Positions 25,636 to 38,960 are shown, counted from the first letter of the stretch. The stretch is DNA of 64,000 bases from Lates calcarifer (GCF_001640805.2 NC_066848.1:9896396-9960395), one strand, 5' to 3'. Program-made: numbers and translations. Notes: generated by a model not told the origin, from the sequence alone.

Positions 25636-26843
25636 TGTTTCATCCAGGGAGGTGGGGATGCCTGCTAGTCAGGGCTGGTGATGGAGACTAGGAGACCTCC
25701 AGAGGGAAAGAAAAGGGATAATGTGCTACCAATCATACTTTATCAGAACTCGGATTGATTGGCTGCGGCAATTTAATCATTATTGTTTAGCTCTAATCTA
25801 CAAAGAGGAACACTCCAGGCATGAATGTCTTTATAGGAGCGTGTCAGGAGCCCCATTTATTTTCCATTGTTACTGTTGTTTTAAGGATTCAAACACCACA
25901 TTACAGAGATTAATATTAACTCTTAGTTGACCTTGTAATGCATGAAAATCACTACTGGTGTTTCCACGTATCACTATCTAATATTATCAGAAAAGCTACA
26001 CTGACTTTGCAATATTTTAAATTATGTCAGCCACACCATGAGATGAATAGGCTATGTGTTCATTAAAAGCACTGGATACTACATAACTGTATCTATGCCA
26101 TTGTCCAATACAGTGACATTAAAGTCCCTCTCTCAGCTGTATCTGTCTCTTTTCCCAGTACATCTCCCTCAGGAGTATTGAGAGGTATCTGAGTTCCACT
26201 GCACTCTACTGCGACCTTGCTAGTTTCTTTTTTGGGGGTCTGCGTGATTATCGGCAGTTTCTCATCTGGTGGAGGCCCTGCTCATTTGTCATGATTATTG
26301 CTGAGTTCTGGCCTGTCATTGGCTGCAAGAGATCAATGGCTCTGGACTCTCCCTCTGTTGTATGGGCAGGCCAAACAGCCTTTTCTTCACTAAATGAGGC
26401 TTTCCCTCTATCCATCCATCCATTCTATCCATACTGCCTTCTTTCTCTCAATGTCTTTCTCCCTCTCCCTCCTGAGTCAGTTCATCAATTTGGTAGTCTA
26501 TAAATCTTTTTTTTTCCCCAATCAGTGCTGACACAGTTGTCTGTTTTTCAGGGACTGACAATACAAAGCTGTGGAGTCACTACTATCCATTCTTGATTTG
26601 TAAAGGAGCTTTTCTTGTTCTGTTCAATTTGACATACTAATCATTAAGGTAAAAGAGTCATCAAGCAAACAAAACTTATTTCAAAAGACGTAGTATTTCA
26701 CAAAGCCTGTGCTCTGATTCTGCTTGCTAAAAAGCAACTGTAGGGTCCACATTCACACACAGTTCTTACAATAGACAGTTCTTACAGTTGTTATATCTTT
26801 CAGTATGGATGGGATGCATGTAAAAACAGTCCGAATTAACTAG

Positions 26844-27304
26844 GGAATGGTTTGACATCTTGGGAAACACACTTCCAATGAGGATCCAATGCCACGCTGA
26901 TGTCTGTGCGATAAATTTAAAACTCTGGCCAGGAGCTGGTTAGCTTAGCTTAGCACAGAAACTGAAAACAGGAGAAACAGGTAGCCAAGTCTTAATGTCG
27001 CAGTGAGGTTGCCAAGCAACCAGCGAGGAAGTTACTGTGACTGGACAAGAAATAGTGCAATACATAACCCCTGTGACACCAAAACTTGGTTTTTTACTTT
27101 TTGGTTTTTGTACAGATTTAATTTAACAAGCCAGGGCCAGAGCCAGGCTAACTGTTTCCCCAAATGCAGTATTTATGCTAAGCTAGCAGCCTCCATACTA
27201 TAGCTTCATATTTACTGTACACACATGAGAGTGGTATCAGTCTTCTCACCGAACTCTCAGCAAGCAAGCAAATAAGTGAATTTCCCAAAATGTCAAACTA
27301 TTCC
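26844..27304. mobile_element. Foldback MITE (461 bp) of a common teleost family
   Basis: The left end (26844-26867, ggaatggtttgacatcttgg...) and the reverse complement of the right end (27281-27304) match at 22 of 24 bases. A second inverted pair lies inside: ggttagcttagcttagca at about 26939 against tgctaagctagcagcc at about 27176, each next to an aaacag(g/t)tagcc / ggctaactgttt block. From memory this is a very abundant non-autonomous DNA element in percomorph fishes. There is no ORF for a transposase. A clean target-site duplication could not be read. Confidence 0.85.
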
Positions 27305-27849
27305 TTTATTTATGAATTATTAAAGGTGAGTCAATGTGTATTACTATACTTGCAACACTTACTAAATGAGTACCTGCTCTCCTTAATTTCTTCATAAACT
27401 AGATAAGAAACTTTTCATGTATGGCAGAAGACTTCAAGCCATCAAATATAAAAGAAAAACTTCTTGAAGAATTCCAATGAATTATTTATTCTAACTCATC
27501 TGGGAATGTAGCTTCTAAATAAAAGAAAATGCTAACAGCTTGCTGGACAAACATTATTTGCAACAGAGCATTTATCAAAGCCAGAATCTTTGGCGTAATC
27601 TGTTTCTCATATACCCAACCCTTGTGCCAAAATTTAACTCAAAGATCGCATGAATGTCACATGCCTTAGGTAATAACTTTTAATAACTCTTTGGAAGATT
27701 TTTAACCAGTACAAATAAAATGAGCCTCTAATGCCCTCATTAAAATCCATACACAGACTCTCAATCAATTGCTGCTTCTGTATGCTGCATGGGCCTGACA
27801 GAGTATAAAGTTCACAAGTGAACATATCATTATATCATGATCTGTAATG

Positions 27850-28050
27850 ATAACTTCTCAGAATAACTCTTTTTTGATTATGCGAGTCAGTGGTTAGTGG
27901 CCCTTTAAATATCACCGCTTATATTTGTAGAAAATGAGAGTGTAATTTAATGTTCAAAGAAGCTACAGAGAACTTTAATTATGTGCTCTTAATGAGGAAT
28001 AAATTATGGCAAGACTAATTGCTTATGAATGTGAAGACACAGATCATGGC
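27850..28050. promoter_or_regulatory. Candidate conserved non-coding element
   Basis: A unique AT-rich block with clustered homeodomain-type cores (tgtaatgataac, tgattatgcgag, ctttaattatgtg, cttaatgagg, gactaattgc) between two ordinary intronic stretches. No repeat or coding signal. Confidence 0.3.
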
Positions 28051-28059
28051 TCCTGCTGT

Positions 28060-30250
28060 ACCACACGTACTGTAGCAAAGGCAAAATGAAGAGCTAATTT
28101 TACTATGTGGTTTCTAGATTGCACGTATACTGCTTTGTTGGCCAGTGTGCATTTACTAACCATTATGTAGGGTGATAAAATACAGCACACAGCGAACGTA
28201 TAAATAAATGTGCATCGTGAAAATGTCATGAAAATTTGTGTTCATAAAATGAGGCCAAAACCATAATGTAACACCAAGACAATGTTAGAAAAGTGACACT
28301 GTCATTATTGAATCTTGACATGCTGCATCAATCATGTGCCATATCAGCATAACAACATACATGATGCCCTATCACTGAGGCCCACGCAAAACAAAAGCAA
28401 TTGCTCCAGTTTGAAAAGCCATTGAGCAAACATTCATGCCAGTAATCAACACACGAGCCTCTCAGTTTCTCTTCATGGGTCACAGAATTAAAGTGCCTTT
28501 CACACAAGGTCAAGACAGAGCAGACAAGCCTTATTAAATATATTCCAGTACTTCATGTAAATGGCAAGGGATGATCCACTGCAATAATTATCAGCCTGCC
28601 TTTGTCTTTGCTCCAGTTGCATCACTGTGCTCAAGATAATATGAAAGCACCTTTTTATTGTGCATACGTAGTTGGTGGATGTAGAGAGATCTAAATGGCT
28701 GACGAAGAAGTAGGGATACAGAGAGTCTAGGACACAGTGGGAGATGTGGTATAGAGTCATACTGACTATAGTTATACACAGAAGTACCTCTGCAGACTGT
28801 TAAAGGCAGCCCAGAGCTAGTCCAGTGCCACCTGGAGAGTGAGTAGGAGAGCTGATGAGTTTTATCACCTCGCCAAAGCCTTCCTCAGGAACTTCTAATT
28901 GACGGCTGGGCCTGTTCCTCTGTCCCACACAATTTCCCGTCGTGCCTCTCCTGCTGCCACACAGCTCTCACTACTCGCACCCCGGTTCTCCACCTCCCTC
29001 CTCCTTTCAGTCTATCCCTCACTCTTTCTCTCTCTACCTTTGTTTTCACCTGTATCCGTTCCCCATCTCCTCTCCTTTCTCCCGTTTGCTGCCGCGCCTT
29101 GGCTTGGCTGAGCAGGCCTGACAGGCGGATTCCTTTGCTTTTCGCTGTATTAAAGCCACTTTCTTGCTCTGACAGCCTGCTCTCTCCTGCCACCTCATAG
29201 CTCTGGCTTCACACTTCTCTGGGCAGCCACTGCCTCTTGACAGACCACTGTCACTTCCCATCATGCTCTCTGCTGATCGCGCCTCCCTCCTCTGCCGCTC
29301 TGACACCCTCCATACCCACCCAACCCCTCCTCGGCAAGCTCGCACGAGCCCACTTCCATACCAGTGCAATTATTTTTTTGACAAGCCATCCATCAGCCTT
29401 AACTTTAAAAGCACTCTCCACTGATATCCATTGTTAAGCCCCCCTTTGCAGCTCCTGCCTTCTCCCTCCAGATAGAGCTTGCATGAGAGAGTATGATATC
29501 AGACATCACCAAACCTACCAAACCATGTAAATTTACTTTGTTCTCAGCTATGTTTCCAATTTCACGTCCAATTTTTCGGTACATTATGCGTAGTTGTTGT
29601 GCCTAATACAATGTTGTCAAAACCCATTAGAGTTTGCTCCCTTAGTCGCCTCTGAAAACAGGTTACAATTGGTATTCTATATGTGTAAGGCAGGCACATC
29701 GCACCATCTGCAGTTGAATCTTATTAAAATTATCTGTTCAATTCTCACGTTCTTCGGTCAGAGCAATTTGCAGGCATTAGCAAAGACACATATGAAAATG
29801 TCAGCATGTCAACTAATAACAACGAAAGCAAAGGGAGTGCATCGCTGTGAGTCAATAACACTGCCTTGCTGGTGACACAAATTTGATGGTAATCTAAGAA
29901 AATGAATAAGGAGGAAAAGCTCTGCGCCGTTTGAATAGGAATCTTGTCCTGCGTTGAATCATTTGGCGCTCTTCCACTTGGCCTACATCTTAGCCTTGCA
30001 CTGGAAAAAAAGGGGTGGGTGGGTGGGTGGGGGCATGACAACAAAGTGTTCTCCCCATCACTGCTGTCGTGTGCGCTCAAACAGCACACATTACATGTGC
30101 ATGATGAATTGGCTGCATTATGCACAGCTCAAATGACTGTTCTCTTCATCTGACCAATGATGCCATTGAAACCATGTGATGCTGTGAGTAGATACTGAAT
30201 ATGGCTGTCAAAGCCCCAAATCTACAATTAAAAACACTCCCAGTGGTGCG
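28060..30250. other. Non-coding stretch, pyrimidine-rich in the middle
   Basis: The 28890-29350 section is C/T-rich on the plus strand. This produces overlapping ORFs on both strands (for example 28885-29193 and 29046-29369 minus) rich in arginine, glutamate and glycine on one strand and proline, leucine and serine on the other. Neither looks like a real protein. A G-quadruplex motif lies at 30012-30033. Confidence 0.5.
30012..30033 (+). repeat. (GGGT)n, strong G-quadruplex motif
   Basis: The sequence is GGGG-T-GGG-T-GGG-T-GGG-T-GGGGG: five G-runs with single-T loops on the plus strand, which is the non-template strand's complement for the minus-strand gene. Single-nucleotide loops give especially stable parallel quadruplexes. 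Confidence 0.9.
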
Positions 30251-30259
30251 TGTGTCATG

Positions 30260-30440
30260 CAATTGAATTCAATTTCATGTATATAGCACCAAATCATAAC
30301 ATACTGTCCATCATCTCAAGGCACCTTACAGAGTAAGATTAAGTCCTTTCAATATTATAGAGACAAACCCAGCAGGGATTTGGCAACAGTGGAGAAGAAA
30401 AACTCCCTTTTATAGGAGGAAGAGTTTCTGGATCAAGTAC
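30260..30440 (+). mobile_element. Diverged copy of a widespread teleost SINE-like repeat
   Basis: Recognisable in order: caattgaattcaattt, atatagcaccaaatcata, atctcaaggcaccttacaga, agagacaaacccagcag, tggcaacagtggagaagaaa and aactcccttttataggagga. This is the word series of a repeat I know as very abundant in percomorph genomes (tttatatagcgccaaatcac ... aaggcgcttt ... aaaactccctttt). The head and tail are eroded and no poly(A) is evident. Confidence 0.85.
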
Positions 30441-30498
30441 AGTTACTGTATGTTACTCCTACAATAATGTCAATTGATGATTGCACTTTAACTTATGT

Positions 30499-30527
30499 TA
30501 ATAATAATAATTAATAATAATTATTAT
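30499..30527. repeat. (TAA)n/(TTA)n low-complexity repeat
   Basis: ttaataataataattaataa continuing into ttattatg, partly self-complementary. Confidence 0.85.
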
Positions 30528-30879
30528 GCAGCATAGCTCATTTAGCAATCTGTTAGCTTGTGAAGCTCATTAGACAGAAAAGGCACACATGGCTACAAAA
30601 AAAATTAAAAATGGACAAAAGGTCTATGTAGTCAGTGAGTTGAACACTTGATAGTGACATATTACAGATTGTCCACCCCAAACAATAGTAAAATGGGTCT
30701 GGGCCAAAGGACTGTGCAATTTCAGCAGAAGTTCATAAAGAATATTGAAGAAACGCAAATAAGAAGTGACAAAATTGCTACAGCAGCACAATGGAGCTTG
30801 GCTGCCACACTACAGAATCACTCAGCCAAGTGAGTTTTGTAAACTTTAAGCCAATTGCATTTAAAAGCCAGCCTTTAAT

Positions 30880-33800
30880 GAAAAGGAAACACAATTAACA
30901 AGCTGATACCAGCATGTGTCTGGCTGACTTAATGAATATCAAATTATACACAAACACTTATAAATCATCATTATCCCCCAAATTTTAATTGATCCCACAA
31001 TTAAACATGACAAATGCTACGTATGGCAAGTCTTGACTTTATTCTTTCCCAATAAGGGACTATTTATCTTTCTCTTTTCCGAGTGCGTCATAGCTAATTT
31101 CACATTGTGTGTGCTGCTAATTAACAGGGACAGACAGACAATTTTAGTGCAGGGTAATTTCTTTTGTTTACAGCAGGGAGCCTTCTGTTTCGAATAATTT
31201 CCAAGGCTCTTAGGAACACAGTTTTGCTCCTAATGGCATCTATTTCAACTCTCCCTCAAGTTTTGGACTGACAATTTCCTTACTGTCAATTTACCCTAAT
31301 AAGTATGTGTAGCATTCAAACTGTACAGTCCAATTCAATAATAACAGTTCGCTTTTCAGACTTGTCAAGGGAAGTCTGATATTAACATAAAGACATGTTT
31401 TTTTAATGGTGATGAAATTAAGTGAGCATTCTTTTGAATTGAATATTTTAAGTCTGACAACAATTAATTACAAGCTTGCAAGAGAGTGGGCGTGTGTTTG
31501 ATTGTGCGTACATTTTAATGTTTCAGTGTGTACGAGAGTGTGCGTGCATATGACATGTTTATTTGAGCTGTGCTGTGTTTACACCTTGTGCAGATGCTGA
31601 ATCTATGCACAGCAGACACCTGCCACTGTCGGTGGCCCTGACAGCTCTGGTCCCAGCAAAGCGAAGCAAGGCACCAGCATATGGTTATCAATGATCCAGA
31701 TGGCTCCTGCTTGTCTCCAGACTGACAACTTTGCTCCTCCATTATCAAACACTAGTAATTAACCATAATCAAGGAGGTGTTAATTAGACATAATGAAACA
31801 ATTTCTGTTTGGTCAGAGCCTACTATTTGCCAATTACTTGTAATTATATGCACTAAGCACTCCAGTGTAATCTCTGTTGGTGGGGGAACAGGCAGCCAGT
31901 CAAGCAGCAGGGCTGTGCCTGTTTGCTAGACTGAAGAGACTTGTTTTGTCTAAAAATTTGGCAGATTTAAACCTGCAGCCCTCTGATTGGCCAGCCTGTC
32001 ACAGCTGCCTGAGGGGGGAACAAAGGGAGCATCATACTTCTTGGTGACAGCGCCAGGGAAGTTTGTCATTCCCGGGAGAGGACGGCTGTTAATCAGAAGG
32101 ACCCCTGACCCCGATCCATGGGTCCCAGCACCACCGCTGGTCATACACACCTGGAAGCGATGCATGTTTCGGGGGAAATTAAAGCTGTAAATTTGCTTAG
32201 TGGAGCATCAGAGAAGACATATAGCTTAGAGACTGGGGGGCGGGGGGGAGAAGAAGAGAAAAGCTGGGAAGAGGAGGGAGGAGAGGGAGGCAAAATTTGA
32301 GAAAGTCAGAATGAGAAGGTGACGGAAGCAGGAAAGCGCCCATTGAAGAGGACTGAGGGAGAAATCTGCTTTTGGCAGTCTAACAGTAGACACTCCACCT
32401 TGTGTTACTGTATATCTTTGTATGCAGGTGGAAGATGATGAAACGTATGAGAGGTGAGAGTTTAACTCAGACAAGCATTAATGATGGGAAGATGGAGGTA
32501 GGTAATGACACAATTGACACTAGGAGCACAAGCAAAAAACTACTTTTGTACATTGAAGGAGCATCAAGTTTTTGTAATCACACCAGAGTACAAATTTAGT
32601 ACACAAAGTTTACTGTGTAATGCACCAAACAAAATTAATTTAGTTAATTAAGGTTCACAAAGCATTTAGTGTAGCCCTGTATTCACATAGAATACAACAG
32701 ACAATTTTGTTAAGTCTGTATTTAGCAAAGATCTGTGTGGCAGCTTCATCAAAACCAGTACAAGAGAGAGCACCAATATGGTTGTTATTCAAACTGATGA
32801 TGGAAACGGAGGGAGACAAAGCCTGCAATGACACTTTTGGACATGGCCGTGTAATTCAAAATCAGATAAAATCCTTTATGAAGACAGGATATGACAGTCC
32901 TGTTATTATTTGCCTGATAGAGGAATGGGTTTTCACCTTTTTTCTCCTCAGATGGGGGAATAATTGCTTTTCTCCTGAGGCTAGTGTTGGATTGATATAT
33001 GTGCTTTCACAGCATGTCAGGAACAGAGTCAAAAAGCTGAGATGGAACTGTAAGGAGATAGAAGATTAGAAAATAATAATAATGCAAATATAATAATATA
33101 ATGATTATAACACTAATGATAGCGCACTCCATTATGATTTCAACTCTGTCACACAAATACTGTAATACAGAGCCAAATTAGTTTTTAGACTCAGTGCAGG
33201 GTGTTGAGTTTTCTAGAAATCAATGTTGGTTTTAAAGTTAAGATAACATGTTTCTAAGCTGAAACAACTTTTAAAAGATACAGTTGAAGTTGACTGTGCT
33301 TGTAAGTGATTTTCCCCACTAACAAAACATTTACCTTGGAACAGGGATGTTAATTATGAGCTATCTGGGTAAGTGTCATGCGAATGATAAGAAGATAGCC
33401 CTGTCTTGCCCTGGTAAGTGCTGTAGTACGGACAATAAGCTGTTGACATGGCACTGTAGTTCTCTTTCACAAGACCGCCCCATGACTCAAAAGTCTGTTT
33501 AGCAATCTGCAGAATATCCTGACTAAAAGATAGAGTGGTACGTAAGCTGACAGTAACACAACCTCCACACTGTAAAGTAATCCATGCTCAGGGACCATAT
33601 GGTATGTTTTTGAACTAATCTGTCATCTGTGCTGGCTGGGTGTCTAAATCCAAATTCCACACAGGCCCACTGTAAATTTGAGCGTCACCAAAGTCGTTCT
33701 AATTAAAGAGGACCATAGCTGTAAAAGAGCCTGTTTGTGTGCAGAGTTAGTCATTCCTCTAAAGAGGCATCAACAACACTGTAAATAAGTCATTTACAGT

Positions 33801-34090
33801 GAGTCGGTAATCACAGAGGCCATAACGCAGGACCAGCCCTCACCCATAATTACTGCGGTCCAGCGTAATCAACAGCACATCATCTGCTACGAGCTGGAAA
33901 ACTACTCACACTTACTCCACCCTGCAACATTACACTGTGTCCCATGACTAAGGACACAGCCACCCAGTATGGATGTGTAAATATATTAATGTGTTTGTTT
34001 CAGAGCTAAGGGGCTATATGTAGACAGCCAACCTCATCTAACATAGTTTTGTCAATAGCTGTGCTGAGACTGATGATAGAAAAATGAAAC
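30880..34090. other. Non-coding stretch, no gene seen
   Basis: Unique intronic DNA, with a G6-c-G7 purine-rich patch at 32235-32290. The plus ORF at 32707-33069 (120 codons) is the least repetitive long frame here but has no splice pair, Kozak context or recognisable domain, and is treated as chance. Confidence 0.45.
31740..31870. promoter_or_regulatory. Candidate conserved non-coding element
   Basis: A dense cluster of TAAT/ATTA cores in about 130 bp (ctagtaattaacc, ggtgttaattagac, ccaattacttgtaatta) in unique sequence. The motif spacing looks enhancer-like; function is inferred. Confidence 0.35.
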
Positions 34091-34098
34091 TGGGTTTA

Positions 34099-34411
34099 AA
34101 AGGTGCTATATGTAAGTTTCTGCTATCGATACAGAGCCAACATTAGCATGAACAGCTGTTTACTTACCAAGAGCTTCAACTATTGTGTTTACGAGGCATA
34201 AGCCTCTGCACAGCGCTACTTCTTCATCTTCTCATGTTGGCCTGAGGGCAGCCTGGACACTACAGTGACTCACTATTACAAAGTGGTATTATGAGACAAC
34301 GAAGTAATAGAAAAAGAGACAAAACAAGATTTAACTTTGATCTTGCTTCCATCACTGGAGACAGCTAACATTGCTATGCAGCAATAGCAAAAACTTCCAT
34401 ATAGCACCTTT
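34099..34411. mobile_element. MITE, 313 bp, with ~30-bp terminal inverted repeats
   Basis: The left end aaaggtgctatatgtaagtt (from 34099) matches the reverse complement of the right end (to 34411) at 27 of 30 bases, including the shared tgctat extension. I recognise the ends as a common fish MITE family. TTAA-like bases abut both ends (gggtttaaaa on the left, ctttaagag on the right), but a target duplication is not clean. There is no transposase ORF. Confidence 0.85.
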
Positions 34412-34419
34412 AAGAGACA

Positions 34420-37400
34420 AATCCACATTTGAACTGATACTGTTGCTCTGTGATGTTCAGTGTCTTCCTCATTTTAGCCTTCATGCGTGTTAATGTATGC
34501 TCCATTTGCTGAAGAAGGCCACAAGATGTATATGAAGGTTTGAGAAACAATAAGTCAGTTGGTTCTTGTGTTGGGAATTTTTCACCAAGCCGCTCTTTCC
34601 AGAGTCAGTAGTTCCTAACAATAAATCAAGCATATATGAACAGAAACGGAGGACATACTGTCTCCCAAACAGGTCTTTTTTAACAGTGTCAACAGCATAG
34701 CTTTTTCCTTTAACTTGTTGTATATTAATTTTACTAAGGATTCAAACCTTGGGGGCATAGAGATAAATAACATGTCTTGCAATATCTGAGAAATGGAGTC
34801 AACCTAAATTCTTAGTCTGGACAGAAGCCTCGCTCTGCTCCTCCTTTGTAATGACATAGAGTCATGAGAAGGAGTGGATGGAGGGTTGTTGAGGTGCTGA
34901 GGCCTGAGCTGCTTGTCAGTGGCATGACTGATCACCGAGGCCAACTCTAAAAGGATTGCTGGTGGAAATAAAGACACCAGCATGTCAGCTGTAAGCTCCT
35001 CAGAAGGACCCATCAGACAAGTGGATGCGTATTGACAGGCCAGAGACAGAAAGAGAGAGACATGGAGAGATGAAGGGGAAGACAGAGAGGGAGGAAGTGT
35101 CCTGAAGTCGCTCACCTTGGCACAGGCTTCAATGTCAGTCGACCCAGTGGCCATCACTCTCCGGCCCTATCCAGGGTATTATTTAAAGCCAAACAAATAT
35201 CGGGGACTGAATGTCACCACAAGGACACCCAGGCCTCATCTCCACCAATCAGTGTCCAGGGTTTCAAATCACCCTTTCTCCTTCCCTCACCGGCAAATCC
35301 ATCTTCCTCATTCCTATACCCTGCTTCACACCCCCATTCGACCCCTGACTACCACATTGAGGGGCGGCACTGTGCAACAGATTTACGATCCCCCCATCTC
35401 AGGCCGAGCACGATTTATTGACATTAGTTGTCAGCTTTCTTTTTGAGAAATTGCACGTAGAATTAATTTTAACTACGTCTTAATGTTAAATACCCTGGAA
35501 ACACTAAATTTCATGGTAGGTGATGCTCAGAGCCGCATAAGCATATATCAAGTTCTTGGGCTTCACTGAAAGACCCTTTTTTTAGACTTTAATTTAATAA
35601 GAAGCAGCTCATAACCGCTTCATCTCAGCTGTTAATTACACATCCTTTATGCTGAGGAATGATCTTGGGACACTATTTAATGCATCAAAAGTTTAAGTAA
35701 TTTAATTTAATTGTTTTTATTACTTAATCATGTCTAAGGCCACATAACTGACGGAGAACAACCTGAACAAGGTATCGCTGAGTGTCGTAGTGAAAAGAGA
35801 AAAAAATGGACTGCTGTTAAACAATTTTGCCCTTCAAACTACATGAAAAAAAATCTTTGGAACTATAAAATCTCAGTGATCATGTTGGTGTATCTTTGGT
35901 GTATCTTTTGCTTTCAATGTAACACCAACAGCCAAATGTAACTCAGTTTGAATTACAAATGTAGATGTTGCTGTTGTCTTGGGTTCACATTTTTGATGAG
36001 GTGACCATCTTGTTGACATGTTTATACGTAAAGCTTATGTACAGTATCACTGCCAGTTCTTGTACACCATAAATTCTAATTCTTGCATACACAACACATG
36101 AATAAATACACAACATGAAAAGACGGAGTACTCTACTGCACAGAGTAAAATATAAGGGCTATGAAAATATTTGTGTCAGGTTTCCCTGTGCTTTTGACAA
36201 CTGACTGAAAAGCAGCTCAACCCAAACAAGAAAACACAGTAAAATAAATCACAATCTTGGCAATAAACATGTAAATCTTGATCGATATGTACTTGCCTTT
36301 TTCTCTTTTTCAATAACAGCTGCCGTAAAGGCCTGCTGAGCACAAGCGGCCATAAAAGTATGTAAAATAAATTAGGAGAGCATAATGAGAGGCTCCAGCA
36401 ATTCCCCCATAAATATAACATAACGACCACAACTAAAATGTCAGGGAATCCAATAAATCAATTTCTCAGGGACAGGCCGGCCTTTATGCGCAGAACACAC
36501 AGTCATATTTATAATTCCTTTTTTTTTTTCTTTTGGTTGTCAGTGGATCTCATTTTTTGGAGAGAGAGGGCAGCCAGGGAAAGGGTGCAGCTCAACACAG
36601 GTCCCTCTCACATGAGGAAGGTTTAATATGTGTTCTATGTGATTCATCACCATGACACAGACACCTGAGGCCTGGGCCTGCTCCATTTCTACTGCCTAAA
36701 TGGTTTCTTGGGGACTTTCCTGCACACATGCACACACAACCACACATACACAGCAGTAGAGAGAGATGAGAGAGATAGAGGGGGAGAGAAACAGAGATGG
36801 GTAATGGATTGACAGAGCAGGCCTCATTTAAAAAGAGGGAGCTATTTTGTCCCAGCCATGTAATAGATTGTGAGTCCAGAATTGCCCAGTGTCACCAGTG
36901 CAGGAACTAATTCACTCGTGATGTAAAGAGAGTGGGAAAATCCAGGGGAAAATGAGATGATTGAGATTACAAGCCTATTTCAGATAACCAACAAGCTAAG
37001 AGAGGAGTATTCATAGAGGCACAGGGGTTGCAGACCCATTACACATGGTGAGAGTTACTTCAAACTAAATAACACTATTATTTACCCTGCAGACTCTTCA
37101 GTTTTCAAACTTCACAAGTCCACATGGAGCATAGGTACACCCAGCAGTTCAGCCTGGTGACACCAAAACAAAATATCTGCCATTGTGGAAAGACTATAAA
37201 GCCTATTGTAGCACTGGTCCATTACATTACAGACATCTCTACACTGACATTTACGGGCAGCATCACAAGTTGTTTTTGACCTCATAAGAGCTCTGTGTTG
37301 TAAAAACAAATAAATCAGCGAACTGCATAGGAATGCAATTATTCTAATAGCATACCCAGCAAAATAAGTCCAGTCAGTTATAGACAAGCCAATAAGGAGG

Positions 37401-38750
37401 GTGTGATTGATGGTGGGATCATGGAGCCTTTATAGGGGACGTGCCCTATTTCCATTGGGAAAAATTAGTGCTCCAACAACTCCAAGAAATGTGATATTTT
37501 TCAAAGAGTTGGCTGGATGTTGAAGGAAACACTATAGTAAAGATGTCAAAGAATGAACTGCATCAATAAGGTAACAGTCAGACCAGAGATGTTGACAGGA
37601 AAGAACTGATCTGATGTATTATAAAATCTGTTGCTGTATTTCCCTTTGAACTTGAGATTCTCTTTGAATGTGTAACAGTTGATATTTTTTACATGCAGTG
37701 GGTCTGAACCAAATGCGCAACTGTTTTTTCTTCAACATTCATCAAAATGCAATATAATTTTTACTTAGTTGGATGATTCATATGCAGCAGTGCATTATTT
37801 GGAACTGATAAATATCTAAATGTTTGACCTTTAAGAAATGTTTTTTATGAAGTTAAAATGTAACTGAAATTCATGTTCACACAAAAAATAGGGAGACATA
37901 TATTATATTACTGTAATATCACATACTGTATTTCCATCAAATATTCACGTGTATGCTTACGTAACAGCCAAGTCAGATAAACTGCTAAACCCAACTACTG
38001 ACACAATTAATATAGTCATTAATATAGTCTTTTACTTGTAGCACTGCCACTACAAATGCTGTTAGTTCAAAAAGGACTTGTTGACCAAAGTAAACTGAGC
38101 AAGGTTGTTCTGCTCCCATCAATTTCATCATTTGTTTGATCATAAAATGAGTTTTCAAAAGTTTAGCATAGGTCCCATGTTTTTTTTGGGGGGGGGGTGT
38201 AATCACTGATTATTTTTGGAAACATCTAAAAACATCAAATTTGAAAAATACTGAAGCAACACTAAACAGTCTTTGTGATGCTCTTAAAGGGTGCTGAAAT
38301 AATTCAACACCCAAAACATACAGTGTTTCTGCCAGGCAGAGTACAAGCTGTGATAAAAGAACTGAGAAAATTTTTGAACAAACTTTGTTTAAGCTGTATT
38401 AGAGAAACATTATGTAATCTTAGAATTGACAATTGACTTTATGTTTGTTTTTAATAAATTATGAAACAAAAGAGTTCTTGGTTGTGGACTTATGAACTCT
38501 AACGTACCTGTGCGAATTATACACAGTGCAACCTTCTCCCACATTTTCAATTCTGTTCTTAAACTCTGTCCATCAGCCTCAACCTCAGCCTCTAGAGGTG
38601 GCTTGTTTAAGAAACAATTAGGGAGGTATACAGAGCCATTTGCAGGCAGCAGGCCTTGCTGGGCAGGCCAGCCGGCTAGAGTACCTTTCACAACTGATTT
38701 ATAACACTGTCGCCTTGGCAAGGCAACATAATTAATAGGAGCATGGACTT
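34420..38750. other. Non-coding stretch, no gene seen
   Basis: Mainly unique intronic DNA. Small features are a T10 run near 36520, T8-G10 at 38180-38197 and the exon-like ORF at 35116-35157 described in the findings. ORFs of 117-121 codons (34804-35157 and 38410-38775, minus) lack domain or repeat-family character. Confidence 0.45.
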
Positions 38751-38769
38751 CTAATTCCAGTGACTTCCA

Positions 38770-38960
38770 CACCAAGTGGTTTTCATTTGATTTATGATGG
38801 TCGGCAACTTTGCATTTTATCAGTTCATTCAGTCATTATTTATGCTGATGACCAATTTCAATGGGTCGCTATCATCTAACTTGCCACTAATCAAAGAGAA
38901 TTAGGGTTCACTGCATTATTTAGAAGCTACTAATTTATCTTTGAACCAGGCAAGAGAAAT
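38770..38960. promoter_or_regulatory. Candidate conserved non-coding element
   Basis: A unique block with spaced ATTA/TAAT cores (gtcattatttatgctgatg, cactaatcaaag, gagaattaggg, ctactaattta) and the word tttgcattt, close to an octamer. No repeats or coding signal. Confidence 0.3.

Noticed and set aside
28885..29369. Arg/Glu/Gly-rich minus ORFs and Pro/Leu-rich plus ORFs
   Set aside because: Mirror products of a pyrimidine-rich tract; no domain or splice pair.
32707..33069. 120-codon plus-strand ORF
   Set aside because: No similarity I can recognise, no splice signals, and the start codon context is weak.
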